In this document: in pieces, positions 6,627 through 17,100 of the stretch | Position numbering within the stretch: the stretch's first letter is position 1 | Layout of the letters: every line of letters starts with the position of its first letter | DNA from: Cyanophora paradoxa | Taxonomy: Eukaryota; Glaucocystophyceae; Cyanophorales; Cyanophoraceae | Assembly: GCA_004431415.1 (NCBI GenBank) | Contig: QPMI01000005.1 | Coordinates: 930,001-994,000 of the forward strand | Direction of reading: 5' to 3' | DNA: 64,000 bases | Notes under the pieces: model-generated | The model's database searches: none | Seen by the model: only the letters and a program-made list of their open reading frames with translations | What the model was told of the DNA's origin: nothing | Made by a program: the position numbers and the translations under genes

Positions 6627-8572
6627 CACATCTACGTCGTCGGGGCCATCGTCCTCGTCTTCTTCTTCCAGCCGATTATCACCAGCAAGCTCACATCCCT
6701 CTTCGGTGAATCCCTGCCTCGATGTTTGGGTTACGGTCGCAAAGCCGGGGCCGTTCCCGCCTCTCAAGGCGCCAGCGCCGTGTTTTAAGTGCGCTGCGCT
6801 GCAGGCTGCGTGGACGTGGGAGGGGGCGTGTCTCTGCTGGCCCGCGACCCCGGCGTCGACTGCTCGTCGGCGGAGTACCGCAGCTGGATTTACGGCGTCG
6901 ACGTCCCTTTCCTCGTGTAATTTATTTCCTTGCTTGTATGATCTGTATAAGCTTATTTATAATCTTACTGTGCAGGATATACGGAGTTGGAGTCCCAGCT
7001 GGGACGGCCATCTTCCTCTGGGTTTACCGCGACCGCATCCGCGACGATCAGGACCGCGAGTTCCGTCTCTACTTTTCGTTCCTGTACAGGGTCCGTTTCT
7101 TGCTGTTCATGAAGTTCGAATGCTCGAATTCACTGCTCGAACAGGGCTACAGGCGCGAACGGTTCTGGTTCGCCTTCGTCTCCATGATCCAAAAGACCGC
7201 ACTCGCCGTCTGCATGGCCCTGTTCAGCGACCGGTGCGTTGCTCAACTACAGCATGTACTGCGTTTATTCATATACAAATTATAATTGATGCGGCCGATG
7301 TGCAGGCCAGCCGTGCAACTGCTCATGGGAGAGCTCGTGCTTTTCGTCGGCTTGATCCTCCACATGACGATAAAGCCGCGCGTCAACTCGGGAATCGGCA
7401 TCATAGACGTCGTCTGCCAGATCGGCGCCTTGGCAACCATCTGGCTGTGCGCCGTCTCTTTTTCCCTATCTTTCTCTAGACCTTTCTCACCTTATCTGAT
7501 TGCTCTCCCCGCACAGCGGAAGTTTCCTCTTCCCCGACGCAGGGCTCTCCGAGGAGCAGAAGTCCCTCATCGCCGCCCTCGGCTTGATTTCCAACGTCGC
7601 CTTTGTGGCCGTCCTCATCCTTATGTACTTCTTCGGCGAGGAGCGGGTGCGCCTCCGCTCTTAAAAGTGGTAAATTGATCGAGTTTTCGTTGACATTTTC
7701 GGGCCTCTCAGGTGTTCGAGAAGCTGAAGATCCTTGCGCCATGGATATCACGACCGCTGCGCCTAGTTTCAGTCTCGAGATCTGCAGCGTACCAGGTCCC
7801 CGCTCTCAACAGTAGTGCTACCGCTTCAGATAAGCAAAGCCCATCGATCTCCAGCGGCGACGCTGGCGCTGGCGCGAGTGCCGGATCCGGAGGAGCTGTG
7901 CAGAGAAATGTTCACATTTCATCCGACTTGGACGGGCTCGGCGACGACGACCAGCAGCTCGAGCCGGACAGGCCCGGCTACGACCGGGTTCAGGCGCGGC
8001 GCCCTTTACCGTGGGGATCTGCAGACCAAGCGCTGGAAGGATCGCAACACAACAGCGACCGACCTGCCGGCGCGGCCCCTCTCTGGGATGACACCGGCCA
8101 TGGAGCCGAAGATGAGTTCATCCCAAACATATTCAATTGCAGCCCGGAAGCTCCACGGCCGCCCCGCGATGCCGAACCGGACGGGAGCCATCCAGTCTCA
8201 GAGACGGGCGACCGTCCCGAGTCCAGGAGGTCGCCTTCCGTTTCTTCCGGACTTCCCCTGGCAGACGAGCTTCGCGAGCGCCTCCGAAGGCTCTCCGTCT
8301 CTATGGGCGAGAGCAATATTAATACCGCGGCGTCGCCCCAGTCCGGCTCCGGCTCCGGAGCAGATGCACGCACGGCGGGCCCGAAGCCTTCCGTCGCGGC
8401 CTCGCCGGGTCTGGCTTCCTCCATCGCCGTGTCGCCAGGGGTCGCCCCTGTGCCGTCGGTCTTCAGCGGCGACCACTTCGACTTGATTGTGGAGACACCA
8501 GGCGGGAGGGCAGGGCTTCCGATCCCTGAAAAGAATGGAGCGAACCCCTCAGCCGCTGTGTACAGTGTCTAA
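6627..8572 (+). CDS. 3' part of a multipass membrane protein with Pro/Ser-rich cytoplasmic tail (5' part lost at the viral junction)
   Basis: A spliced gene entered in mid-frame. The exons I can follow are about 6627-6703, 6806-6920, 6990-7089, 7145-7233, 7306-7440, 7517-7646 and 7712-8572; the last junctions (GTGCG donors, CAG acceptors) are clear. Membrane segments include IYVVGAIVLVFFFQPII, a helix around FWFAFVSMIQKTALAVCMALF, LLMGELVLFVGLIL, IGIIDVVCQIGALATIWL and LISNVAFVAVLILMYFF. A 285-residue acidic, Pro/Ser-rich tail follows with LEPDRPGY, LPLADEL, PSVF and VETPGG. Such C-termini occur on very large protist membrane proteins with TIG or beta-helix ectodomains. The viral block replaces everything upstream. 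Probably a broken gene. Confidence 0.6.
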
Positions 8573-8889
8573 TCCTATTCACCTGAGATGATTTAGTTTG
8601 ATCTTTGGTTATATATGAGTAGTATCTCAACAAGATAATAGCCGCCGTACGCGTAGTAGTCCGGCCCCGGCGGTCGCTTTTCAAGATATTATGAGAAGTA
8701 GTATCTCGCTGCCGCTACCTGATCACCGATTGCTGTATTTTGGTTTCCCTGCTGATAATGAGGCTCATCGATCAGTCACAGGCAATTGAGTCACCTGTTG
8801 TTTTCAGTCGGACTGCTTTTTCTACCGTTTTCATCTAAATCTGGGCTTAGTAGTACCATCAGCACGCAACATCGATCGATCGGTTTTAT

Positions 8890-9005
8890 AGGGGGAGGGT
8901 GGGGCGGGGAGGGGGGAGAGCGAAGAGCGGGGAGGGAGGGGGGGGGGGGGGGGGGGGGGCTGGGGGCGGGGAGGGGGCGGGCGGGGGCGCGGGCGGGCAA
9001 GGGGC
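8890..9005. repeat. G-rich tract with a 22-G run
   Basis: Runs of G dominate 8890-9005, with an unbroken run at 8938-8959. It sits exactly where the paralogous gene at 7.5 kb would have its upstream exon sequence. The plus strand can form G-quadruplexes. The true length of such a run is unreliable in an assembly. The 8573-8889 stretch before it holds nothing I recognise. Confidence 0.8.
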
Positions 9006-9012
9006 GCACCGT

Positions 9013-9918
9013 GAGGCTCACGGATTCATTTCCAACATCGCCTTCGTTGCCACTCTCATTCTGCTTTTCTTCTTTGGCGAGGAGCGGGTACGCTTCTTCG
9101 CAGAGTTCGATGTGCGCATTTTACGCATATGGTGCGTTGATCATGAATGTCGAGAACCTGAGCCGACTATAATGCCGTGGATGGCGGCACCCCTGAGCCT
9201 TCTATCGGACTCGAAACCGGCGGACGGCGAAACGAATGTGATCGGGGAGGAGTCCATCGCGGGCGCCGTCTTCTCGAACCTGGACGGCGATGGCGACGGC
9301 GACGGCAGCAGCGATGGCGACGGCGAACTGCAACTCGAGCCGGACCGGCCCGGGTACCAGCAGGGCCGGGGGCGGCGCCCGCTGGACTGGGTCTCGGAGG
9401 AGCGCCCCGCGGAGTCGGCGAGGCGCGAGCGCGATGATCCGTCCGCGGCCGCCGGCGTGCCGCCTCTCTGGCACATCGACGCCGCGGATGCGGACGGAGA
9501 AGAGGGAAGAGTGTCGACGTCGCAGCCGCCGCCGCCTGCGCTGCCCGTGGCCAGCCTCCCGCTGGCCGACGAGCTCGAGCTGAGGGACAGGCTCGGCCGT
9601 CTCGGCCAGCTGTCGGTCTCCGTCAGCCGCGACACGCTGGCGCCGCCGCCCGCCCCCGGCGCGTTCTCGGCAGCCGCGTCTCCCGCCGCCGCGTCGCCCG
9701 GGCACGTCCCTTCTATCGCCGTCTCGCGGCCGTCGTCGGTCTTCGAATTCGACGAAGGGCAATTCGACCTCGTCGTGGAGACGCCGGGCGGGGCCCGCGG
9801 GGCCGCGGACCTGCGGCCGCCCGCCTCGGCGGCCGGCTCCCGGACCCCGTCCCCAGGCGCGAGCCCGCGGTCCGCCGGCTCGGCGCGCTCGGCGCGCTCG
9901 GCGGGCCGCCGTCAATAG
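9013..9918 (+). pseudogene. Truncated second copy of the membrane-protein 3' end
   Basis: After the G-rich tract the frame resumes with FISNIAFVATLILLFFFGEER, clearly paralogous to the last membrane segment of the gene at 7.6 kb (LISNVAFVAVLILMYFFGEER). After a possible GTACGC-donor intron, a tail follows with the same ordered motifs: PWMAAPLSLLS, LEPDRPGY, RRPLDW, PPLW, LPLADEL, IAVS, PSVF, FDLVVETPGG. The DNA is far more G+C-rich than its sister, and a run of Asp/Gly codons is inserted. All upstream membrane exons are absent, so it is a 3' fragment of a tandem duplicate. It ends at a TAG at 9916-9918. Confidence 0.6.
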
Positions 9919-10200
9919 CGATGCGCATCCCCTTGCAATTGCGATAAATCTCTTTTTCGGCATTTTTTTGGTAGAAGCTGGCCATGGGAATTCGAACTCT
10001 GGAAGTTAGAATATTCCGAGAAGTGTGCCGCGAGCAGAATGTTAACGCTATACTACGTATAAAATGCATATGATAGCTTTGGGCGCTAATTTGTTTCCCC
10101 CGGGGAGGGGGGGCGCGTGGGGGAGGGGGGGCGCGTGGGGGAGGAGGACCTACTAGGCTATTTATCCGAGCAAAAGAAGAGACTGCCCCGTCCCGGTCTC
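9919..10200. other. Intergenic, G-rich short tandem repeat
   Basis: No gene is seen. Two copies of GGGGGAGGGGGGGCGCGTGG lie at about 10100-10142. The rest is unremarkable. Confidence 0.5.
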
Positions 10201-10224
10201 GCCTGATTATGAGCTCTGGTCCGT

Positions 10225-10323
10225 TGCGCAGCTACATCATGAACAATTGCAAGAAGCCGCGCCTGGCCTGGGAGCTCTACCTCAAGATGGAGACCTCCAA
10301 CGAATCCTTCTCCCTCCTCCAGG
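10225..10323 (+). pseudogene. Orphan exon resembling IFT56 (TTC26/DYF-13)
   Basis: The frame reads YIMNNCKKPRLAWELYLKM followed by ETSNESFSLLQ, ending at a GTACCC donor. This closely matches my memory of a conserved TPR-region segment of IFT56, an intraflagellar transport complex B protein needed for ciliary motility. A few bases upstream a second frame reads DYELWSVA, which could be the preceding residues after a one-base shift. No neighbouring IFT56 exon is visible on either side within several kilobases, so this looks like a captured or left-over gene fragment. It suggests the organism or a recent ancestor builds flagella. Confidence 0.5.
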
Positions 10324-11121
10324 TACCCCCACTGAACGACTGAACGAACTCTGTACCCCTCCGCCGCCAGATCTAGATCGCATGTGCATGTGCGGATGAT
10401 GTGTAGGGCTAGCGCTGGGATCAGTCGAAACCCACCGCTTTCAGTACGTATATATACTGATCTTGAATAGGCTTTCAGATTTTGAGCTTAAGCAATTTAG
10501 TTGACATCAGAGAACACCCGCTCAATCTGCAGAGCCGACGTGGATATTACTATTGATGGAACAATTGCAAACAAGGCCACGGGCCCGGGAATTCGAAGCT
10601 TGAGCACGACAATGGATGCCGGGATGTTGCAGGGAGAGTGCGCAATCGCGAGATACTTGCAGCCAAATTGCAGGCCAGTGCAAAGGCGCTGCATGCACAT
10701 CGACCCACTGGGCCAGCGCAGAAGGCTGCAGCCAGAAGCCTGAGTCTGCCCGACAGGCTGTGACAGCAGGCTGCAGGCTGCAGCCTGCAACAAAGGACAA
10801 TATCAATGAATGGCAAAACACAAGCTGGTCAATGAATGACAGATCTAGAACAACGAGAACAACGGACTAGATTAACTAATTCTGTGAAGCTATTAAGTTG
10901 GATGTTCAACGGTTTGCCCACCCACCACAATAGACGGGGACAAATTAAAGTTAGACTATATAGATCTGCTGCCAGTCTGCTGCCAGACTGCTGGTCGCTT
11001 TAAGTATACAAGCGGTACTATGGCGTACCCTCAAAAAGGACAGACTGTTAGACGGGGTCACGGGGATTAACTTAGACGAATGGGTTGCCTCGTCTATCCG
11101 ATCCGCGCCTAACTCTAGATC
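10324..11121. other. Gene-poor stretch
   Basis: I see no supported gene. A frame at 10501-10743 has no recognisable protein pattern, and its reverse strand is equally open. CTGCAGGCTGCAGCCTGCA-type palindromic words cluster near 10740-10800. Confidence 0.4.
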
Positions 11122-11320
11122 TCTACCTGAGTCCTGAGTCCGACGGTCCTGAGTCCTGACTCCTGACTACTGATGACTCAGCGTGGCAGTGATGAGTCCG
11201 ACGGTCGTGACTCCTGACTCCTCAGCGCCTGACTCCTGAGTCCTGACTCCTGAGTCCTGAATCCTGCCAGGCTGAGTCCTGACTACTGATGATGAGTCCT
11301 GCCAGGGCTGAATCCTGCCA
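11122..11320. repeat. Degenerate 7-bp tandem repeat (CTGAGTC/CTGACTC)
   Basis: CCTGAGTCCTGACT-like heptamers alternate through this stretch, often with single changes. The unit contains GAGTC/GACTC on either strand. It is followed, to about 11470, by CTGGCAGGCA-like degenerate repeats. The frames here on the minus strand are repeat artefacts. Confidence 0.7.
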
Positions 11321-11779
11321 GCTGGCAGAGCCTGGCACTGCCTGGCAGGCACGTGCACTGCGCATGCATATGCCAGCTGCAGGCAGTGGCAGGCTCTGAG
11401 CCTCTGGCAGGCATGCGCAGACTCAGCAGCGCAGTCACGCCGCAGTGGCAGCTGCAGCCTGCAGGCTGATGATGATCCCCTGAGTCCCCGGGGCCGGGGC
11501 CCGGGCCCCTCCCTGTTACCGTAAAACACAATATTAATGCGCTCAATATTAATGCGTTTTTACGCTTTCTCGCCTGCAGGAGGGCCCGGGGGGTACTGAC
11601 TGCATGCAGTTTCTTAAAGTTCTGTTATTGATGCCGCAAATTGGGGACGCATTGATATTATGTGCGCGTAAATATTATGTCTTACGGTAGGAATCCTTAA
11701 TATTAACACCTACTGAGAGTCTGAGAGTCATTGCAGCTGACTCAGTGAGCCACTGATCATGACTCTCAGTGAGTCAGTC

Positions 11780-12025
11780 ACCGAGTCACTGGGCCGGCCG
11801 CGGGACCGGCGCAGCGCTAGCGGCGGCGCTGCCCGCGCGGGCCCGGGCCGGGGGGGATGGCGGGGGCCCCCGCCGGCTTTTTGGCCCCGGGCCGCGGGCC
11901 GGGCGGCCCGGGCCCGGGCCGGGGCGGCGCCGCAGCGGCGGGCCGCGGGCCCCGGGGCCCGGGCCGGGCCCCGCGGCCGAGCCCCCGCGGCCGGCCCCCC
12001 AGCCTGGCAGCGGCCCGCCGACCGT
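11780..12025. repeat. Extremely G+C-rich low-complexity block
   Basis: Almost only G and C, made of GGGCCCGGGCC-type self-complementary words. Five overlapping open frames on both strands exist only because stop codons are A/T-containing. No protein-like pattern is present. Confidence 0.7.
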
Positions 12026-12296
12026 CGGACCGATCCGATGATCGCGAATCCATTCCGAAGTTCGCGAGTCGCGAGTCGCGACTCATCGCGATCGACATCA
12101 GTGTGTGACTTTGCATGTGGGTCCATTGTTGGATCATATTTAGATCATATATGAGAGCATATTTAGGCATATATGATCATGAATTGATGCAATCGATCAT
12201 GATTACTGAATCAACAATACTGAATCATAATACTGCCGCAGTGCCAGGCTACTCAGTGACTAGTACACTGACTACTAGGCTACTACTACTAGCCTA

Positions 12297-12632
12297 CTAC
12301 CGTGTAACACATAAATACTGGACTCAGTTAATTAACAGAGTCCCAAATTAACAGACCGAAATTTTGACATAGTCTGTTAATTTGGGACTCTGCTAACTCG
12401 CTGCTGTTCAGTCGTCTCATACAATCTACCCCCCAACATTACTGCCCCAATCCTAAATTTGCATGATCTGTTAATTTGGGACTCGTTATTTCGCCTAATT
12501 ATAAGGGATGGCCAGATTTTATAACCTGTTAATTAACGGGCTACTATTAACGGGCTACTACTACTACTACGGGCTACTAATTAACCTGTTATTTCGCCTA
12601 ATTAATAAGGGATGGCCAGTGTTACACGGTAG
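12297..12632. mobile_element. MITE-like element with 14-bp terminal inverted repeats and an internal hairpin
   Basis: CTACCGTGTAACAC at 12297-12310 is the reverse complement of 12619-12632. Inside, 12336-12356 and 12372-12392 form a perfect 21-bp inverted repeat with a 15-nt loop; part of the arm recurs at 12468-12485. A GTTATTTCGCCTAATTA segment is also repeated (about 12485 and 12587). There is no coding capacity. The size and structure suit a non-autonomous DNA transposon. A target duplication is not certain because the flanks are CTA-repeat-like. Confidence 0.55.
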
Positions 12633-13045
12633 GCTTACTACTAGTTACTAGTAGTAGGCTAGGCTAGGCTAGGACTGAGGCTAGGCTTTTGGCTTGACAT
12701 GCCGGCCGCCGGCTCTAGATCTGCCGGACTCTGGCCAGAGATTTCATCATGGCATGCGGCGAATCATGCCGGTCTGACCCGGTCGACGTCACAGTGGTCA
12801 CACACGGCGTCATGCCGGCTATCATAGTATGCCAGGCCACTGAGGCCAGCTGCAGCCTGCAGCTGCAGACTGCCCTCAGACAGGCTCAGAGTCCCCTCTG
12901 CAGCTGCTCTAACTTTTAGTAACTTACCCCCTACCGCCGGGCCGGTACTAGGCTAATGGGCCCCTAAGCCCAGCCGGGGACGAGGGCCCTGCACCGGCGC
13001 GGCCTGCAGCACCGGCCGCCGACTGTTACTAGTACTAGTACGTAT

Positions 13046-13167
13046 ACGACGCTTAACGTTGGCCTGTTACGACGCTCAACGTTGGCCTGTTACGACGCTT
13101 GACGTTGGCCTGTTACGACGCTTAACCGTTGAACGTTGGCCTGTTACGACGCTTAACGTTGGCCGGC
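13046..13167. repeat. Five tandem copies of a ~23-bp unit
   Basis: Units of the form CGACGCTTAACGTTGGCCTGTTA begin near 13047, 13070, 13093, 13116 and 13147. The fourth carries an internal 8-bp expansion. AACGTT within the unit is palindromic. The frame at 13059-13247 is a repeat artefact. Confidence 0.7.
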
Positions 13168-13326
13168 CGCCGGGCGATGGCTGCCAGACGCGTACGGCGC
13201 CACAGCCGCGCCAGCTGCAGTCACTGACTCGGTCACAGTCTCGGTGAGTGGCCGCACTGGCCGCCGCCGTGGCCGGCGGGCAAGCCCGGCCGGCTAGCCA
13301 ACTAGGCTTGGAGCCTAGTGCTACCG

Positions 13327-13880
13327 CTAAATTGCCGTGCTGTAAAATTGCCGAATTGTCTCTGTGCCCCCTGATTGCCGTGTCTTAGTTCCTTTGCTTT
13401 TTGTCTCTGTGCCCCCTGGACAGCCCCCGCAGTGCTGGTGTTTAGAGACTGTGGCCGGTAATTCACCAAAAAAAACAATTGCCGAATTCGCCCAAAACCG
13501 GAATTGCCGTGGCAATAAATTGCCGTATTCAGATTTTGCTCTATAGCGGGCTAGGAAAATACCTACCCCCACTGGGCCAGCAATATTGCCTCGGCAATTT
13601 ACGGCAATTGTCGAATTCGACCTCTCGGCAATTTAGTAGGCAGTAGGCAGTACTAGCAGCTGAGTTGTGGGCCTACCGGGTATACTGTAGGATGGCTTAA
13701 ATTGCCGTGTAGTTAAATTGCCGAATTCGGCCAAAACCGGAATTGCCGTGGCGATAAATTGCCGAAACTCTGGATATTTTCTATGGCGCCATACAAAAGC
13801 GGCCATTTTGCCCTGCCCCCTGAGAATTGCCGTGGCTCTAAATTGCCGAATTTGGCGTCTCGGCAATATACGGCAATTTA
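13327..13880. mobile_element. Pair of related MITE-like elements built of AATTGCCG/CGGCAATT words
   Basis: Unit 1 runs from CTAAATTGCCG at 13327 to its reverse complement ending at 13636. Unit 2 runs from TAAATTGCCG at 13698 to CGGCAATTTA ending at 13880. Both contain AATTGCCGAATTCG(C/G)CCAAAACCGG and AATTGCCGTGGC(A/G)ATAAATTGCCG in the same order, so they share an origin; unit 2 is shorter. No protein is encoded. Non-autonomous transposons are likely. Confidence 0.5.
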
Positions 13881-14116
13881 AAAGTACGGCTAAAAAAGCC
13901 ATCCAGCAGTACTATGATAGGGCCTACTACAAGCTCTACAACTTCTACAAGTACTACGGTATACTATGATAGGCTATGGCCTGCTAGCTATCATAGTATA
14001 GGCTACTATACACTGTATACAGTCTATACCGGTACACCGGGTAGGCTTACTAGGCTACTAAGCAGCCCAGTGCTCAGCGGCTAGGCTTTGCTAATAACTG
14101 AATTACAATTGCAAGT

Positions 14117-17100
14117 ATAAGAAGTTTTCAAGTTTGCCGCACTTTTGCGCCGCCAGCCGGCGCCGCCGCGCCAGGCCCTGAGGCTCAGCGGCTGCGCGCG
14201 GCGCGCTGGCGCCACGCTGCCAGCCTGCCACCAGGCTAGCCAGACTCTGAGTGAGTCGAGTCTGAGAACCGGAGCACCACCGGTCCTAGACTCCTAGGTA
14301 TAGCCTGTAACCGTATAGGTAGCTTCCCAGACAGTGCTTCCCAGACAGTGCGCCCAGACAGCAGCAGCTTCCGACGTCGACGTTCCCAGACAGTACGCCC
14401 AGACAGTGTCCCCCGGTATCTACGTAGCTTCAGGCTTTCGGCTGCCCAGACAGCAGCTGCAGCAGCACCAGCTGCAGCGCGCGCGCACACACACACACAC
14501 ATATGCATATGCATGCGGCTCACAACGATATCCGATGATCCAGCCGTATAATTGGGCTTGCGTATAGCGACGCACGTGTTCGTTGTGCTGGATTTGCTCG
14601 CCACGGCGCCGGCGCGGCGCTCGAACGCTGCTGATTTGCTGGGGGAATGCGGTGCCACGGTGAGCTATCACTTCTATATCATGAACATGTATATATACGC
14701 ATGCCATGACACGCGGCATACGAATAACGTATACTCGCGGCAGGTCCGACGGTCTATATGTAAGGACCATCATGAGAAAATATCTGTGAGCCTGACAGGC
14801 AAGCACTGTCCCGGTCTACTAGCTATAGGCTCAGCGGCTACAGCGCTAGCGCTGGCTATAGCGCGCCTAGTCGATCGGATCCGGAGGCCTGGCTGGTGTC
14901 CCTATAAGCCTTTCGGAAGTTCGGAGGCTTAGGCCCTAGCCCCAGCGGCTCACGGTCGCACTGCTGCTGCAACGGCCGAGCATTGTACGCGTGCGGCGTG
15001 TCTGGGGCGACGTGCGCTTATACGTACGGTCGTGCGCTTTCATGATTCAAGATTTGATATCGAAGCGTGTGCGCATGCATTCAATGCGCAGTTGACATTG
15101 GTATTCAGCTGCAGAGTCTACTGCAGGGCACAGGTCGACTTGCCGAGTCGGAATCTCGGATTGATCCACATTCTTGATCTCTATCGAACGCATTGCACAT
15201 GGGGTTGACGCGCGCAGCAACAGCGTTTAGCATCGTGCTTCTTGTGCTGCTCGTCGCCGCGCGGATCCGGAGCGCCAGCGCCCAGGCTCCGCCGACGTGC
15301 GGTGAGCTTGATCATGCCCATGATCGATATCGATGACCCTGATCGACACAATATGTGCATATGCATCCCCTCATCGTCTTGGATTGAGCGCGCGACAGGT
15401 CTCAAATTCGGGAGAACGGCGCCGGGGTCGGCTTTTGGCTTCGACAAGTACACCACAATGCGCCTGCTGCGGCCGTCGGAGTTGGCTTCTTCTGAGACAG
15501 CAAGAGTGGCTCTCGTCAACTCTTACCCCAAGGTGCGTCGCGATCGCAAACGTGGCATTTGTTTGCTGTCATCGAAGCCAACGATAACGCCGGCTGCGGC
15601 CTTTGTCAGATCCGCTACACGAATCCCATGACATTGGTGCGTATTTTCGTTTGTTCTCGTGCAATGCTTCTGAGATCTTTCCTTCGTACGCACGTGCACG
15701 TGGCTGGTGACTTAGGAATTCTGGTGAGGACTCGCTATATATTGTATTCCAGGTCTGATCACTTTTCAATGCTGAAGCTGCTGATGGGCCTGCGCATGCA
15801 GGATAAAGAGCAATGTCGCGGCGGGCGATTACATGATAAATCCAACGGGAATCATCGCGTTCGGCAATTACGAGGTCGGCGCCCCCTGCAAATCGGCTTT
15901 TCAGCTCTGACTTGCGGCCCATTGGGCGTAGGACGATGAATTCTCCGTGGTAGGCGCTGATATCGGCCGATATCAGGCCATCCCGATCGCAAGCTTAAGC
16001 ACGTCTGATCGATTTCCGATCCGTTCTGGCGCGCACTCACAGTCATTCGGCTACGATCGGCACAACAACGTTAACCGAAATTTTTTGAATGTTAACATGA
16101 CGGTCCGTCCAGAGCGCATGCGCATGCATTTGCGAGAACAGATAGCCTGATCGCGCTACCACGATCGCCTACGAGCACAGTACGGAAGTCTTTCAAGCAC
16201 AGCGCGCGGGTCCGTTACTTTGTACGGTGGTGTTGCAAGCGATGCGATCCCGGTGCGCTTCGGCATCACATCAAAATCTCAATTTGCATCTTTGCTTTGG
16301 CTGTTTCTAACACCCCATGCAACTCTATCCGCATATTATAGCGGGATGGCAGCTGGGTGCGTTGAATGTAATATTTATTCTACAGTTAATATTTGACTTC
16401 ATCGATCGCTTGCAATGATTCTTCGTGATGGCGCAGTACCATGTGGTAAGTGCACTGTAACACTATTTAACTACCCGTGCGCCCGTGCGAACCTCGAGAA
16501 CAGGCTATAGTGATAGAGGCGACCGATGCGAGCAACCGGGCGCAAGTCCGTTGGTACAGGCGCGCGCGCGCTTCGTTGCAGATCCGGGCTCATGATCAGG
16601 TATTAGTCCAGAACGCCTTTACTGACTTTTTGGTTCGCCTAGAAATGGCGTTGCTGGAGGCTTTTCGGCGCGGGGATCGTTTCTTAGCGATCCCAATACG
16701 AGACACAAATTGGTGAATGCAGCCACATGCATTTGCAGTGCACGTGCACCGATATCGACTAATTATAACTTGCACGATTACACACAGCCCCCACTCTGGT
16801 CGACAACTAACATCGACCGATACTACTTGCATGTCACGGGCACGGGCTCGGACAGACGATACTTCGACCGCTTCGGGATTCGAGCGGGGCTCATCGGCGA
16901 AACCTTCCGCGCCCGCCCCTCCAGCGCCGTGAGTACCGGCCGCCGCCGCTGTCGTCGACGTCGTGGCCGCCGCCATCGACGTCGACCGCCGGACGACCGC
17001 TAAGTTCTGTGGCCACTGTACAGATCACCGCTTCCCAACTCACGGTCGCCAACCGAGCCGACTTCAGCCTCGTGAACACGGACCTTGCCGAGATCCGCAT

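Noticed and set aside
8899-9012. Gly-rich N-terminus of the second tail ORF
   Set aside because: It is a translation of the G-rich tract; paralogy begins only at FISNIAF.
11728-12170. Overlapping Pro/Arg/Gly-rich ORFs on both strands
   Set aside because: They arise from an almost pure G+C block lacking stop codons.
13327-13880. Considered as remnants of the virus-like block because locally A+T-richer
   Set aside because: The vocabulary (AATTGCCG) and inverted ends differ from the viral repeats; a MITE-like origin is simpler.
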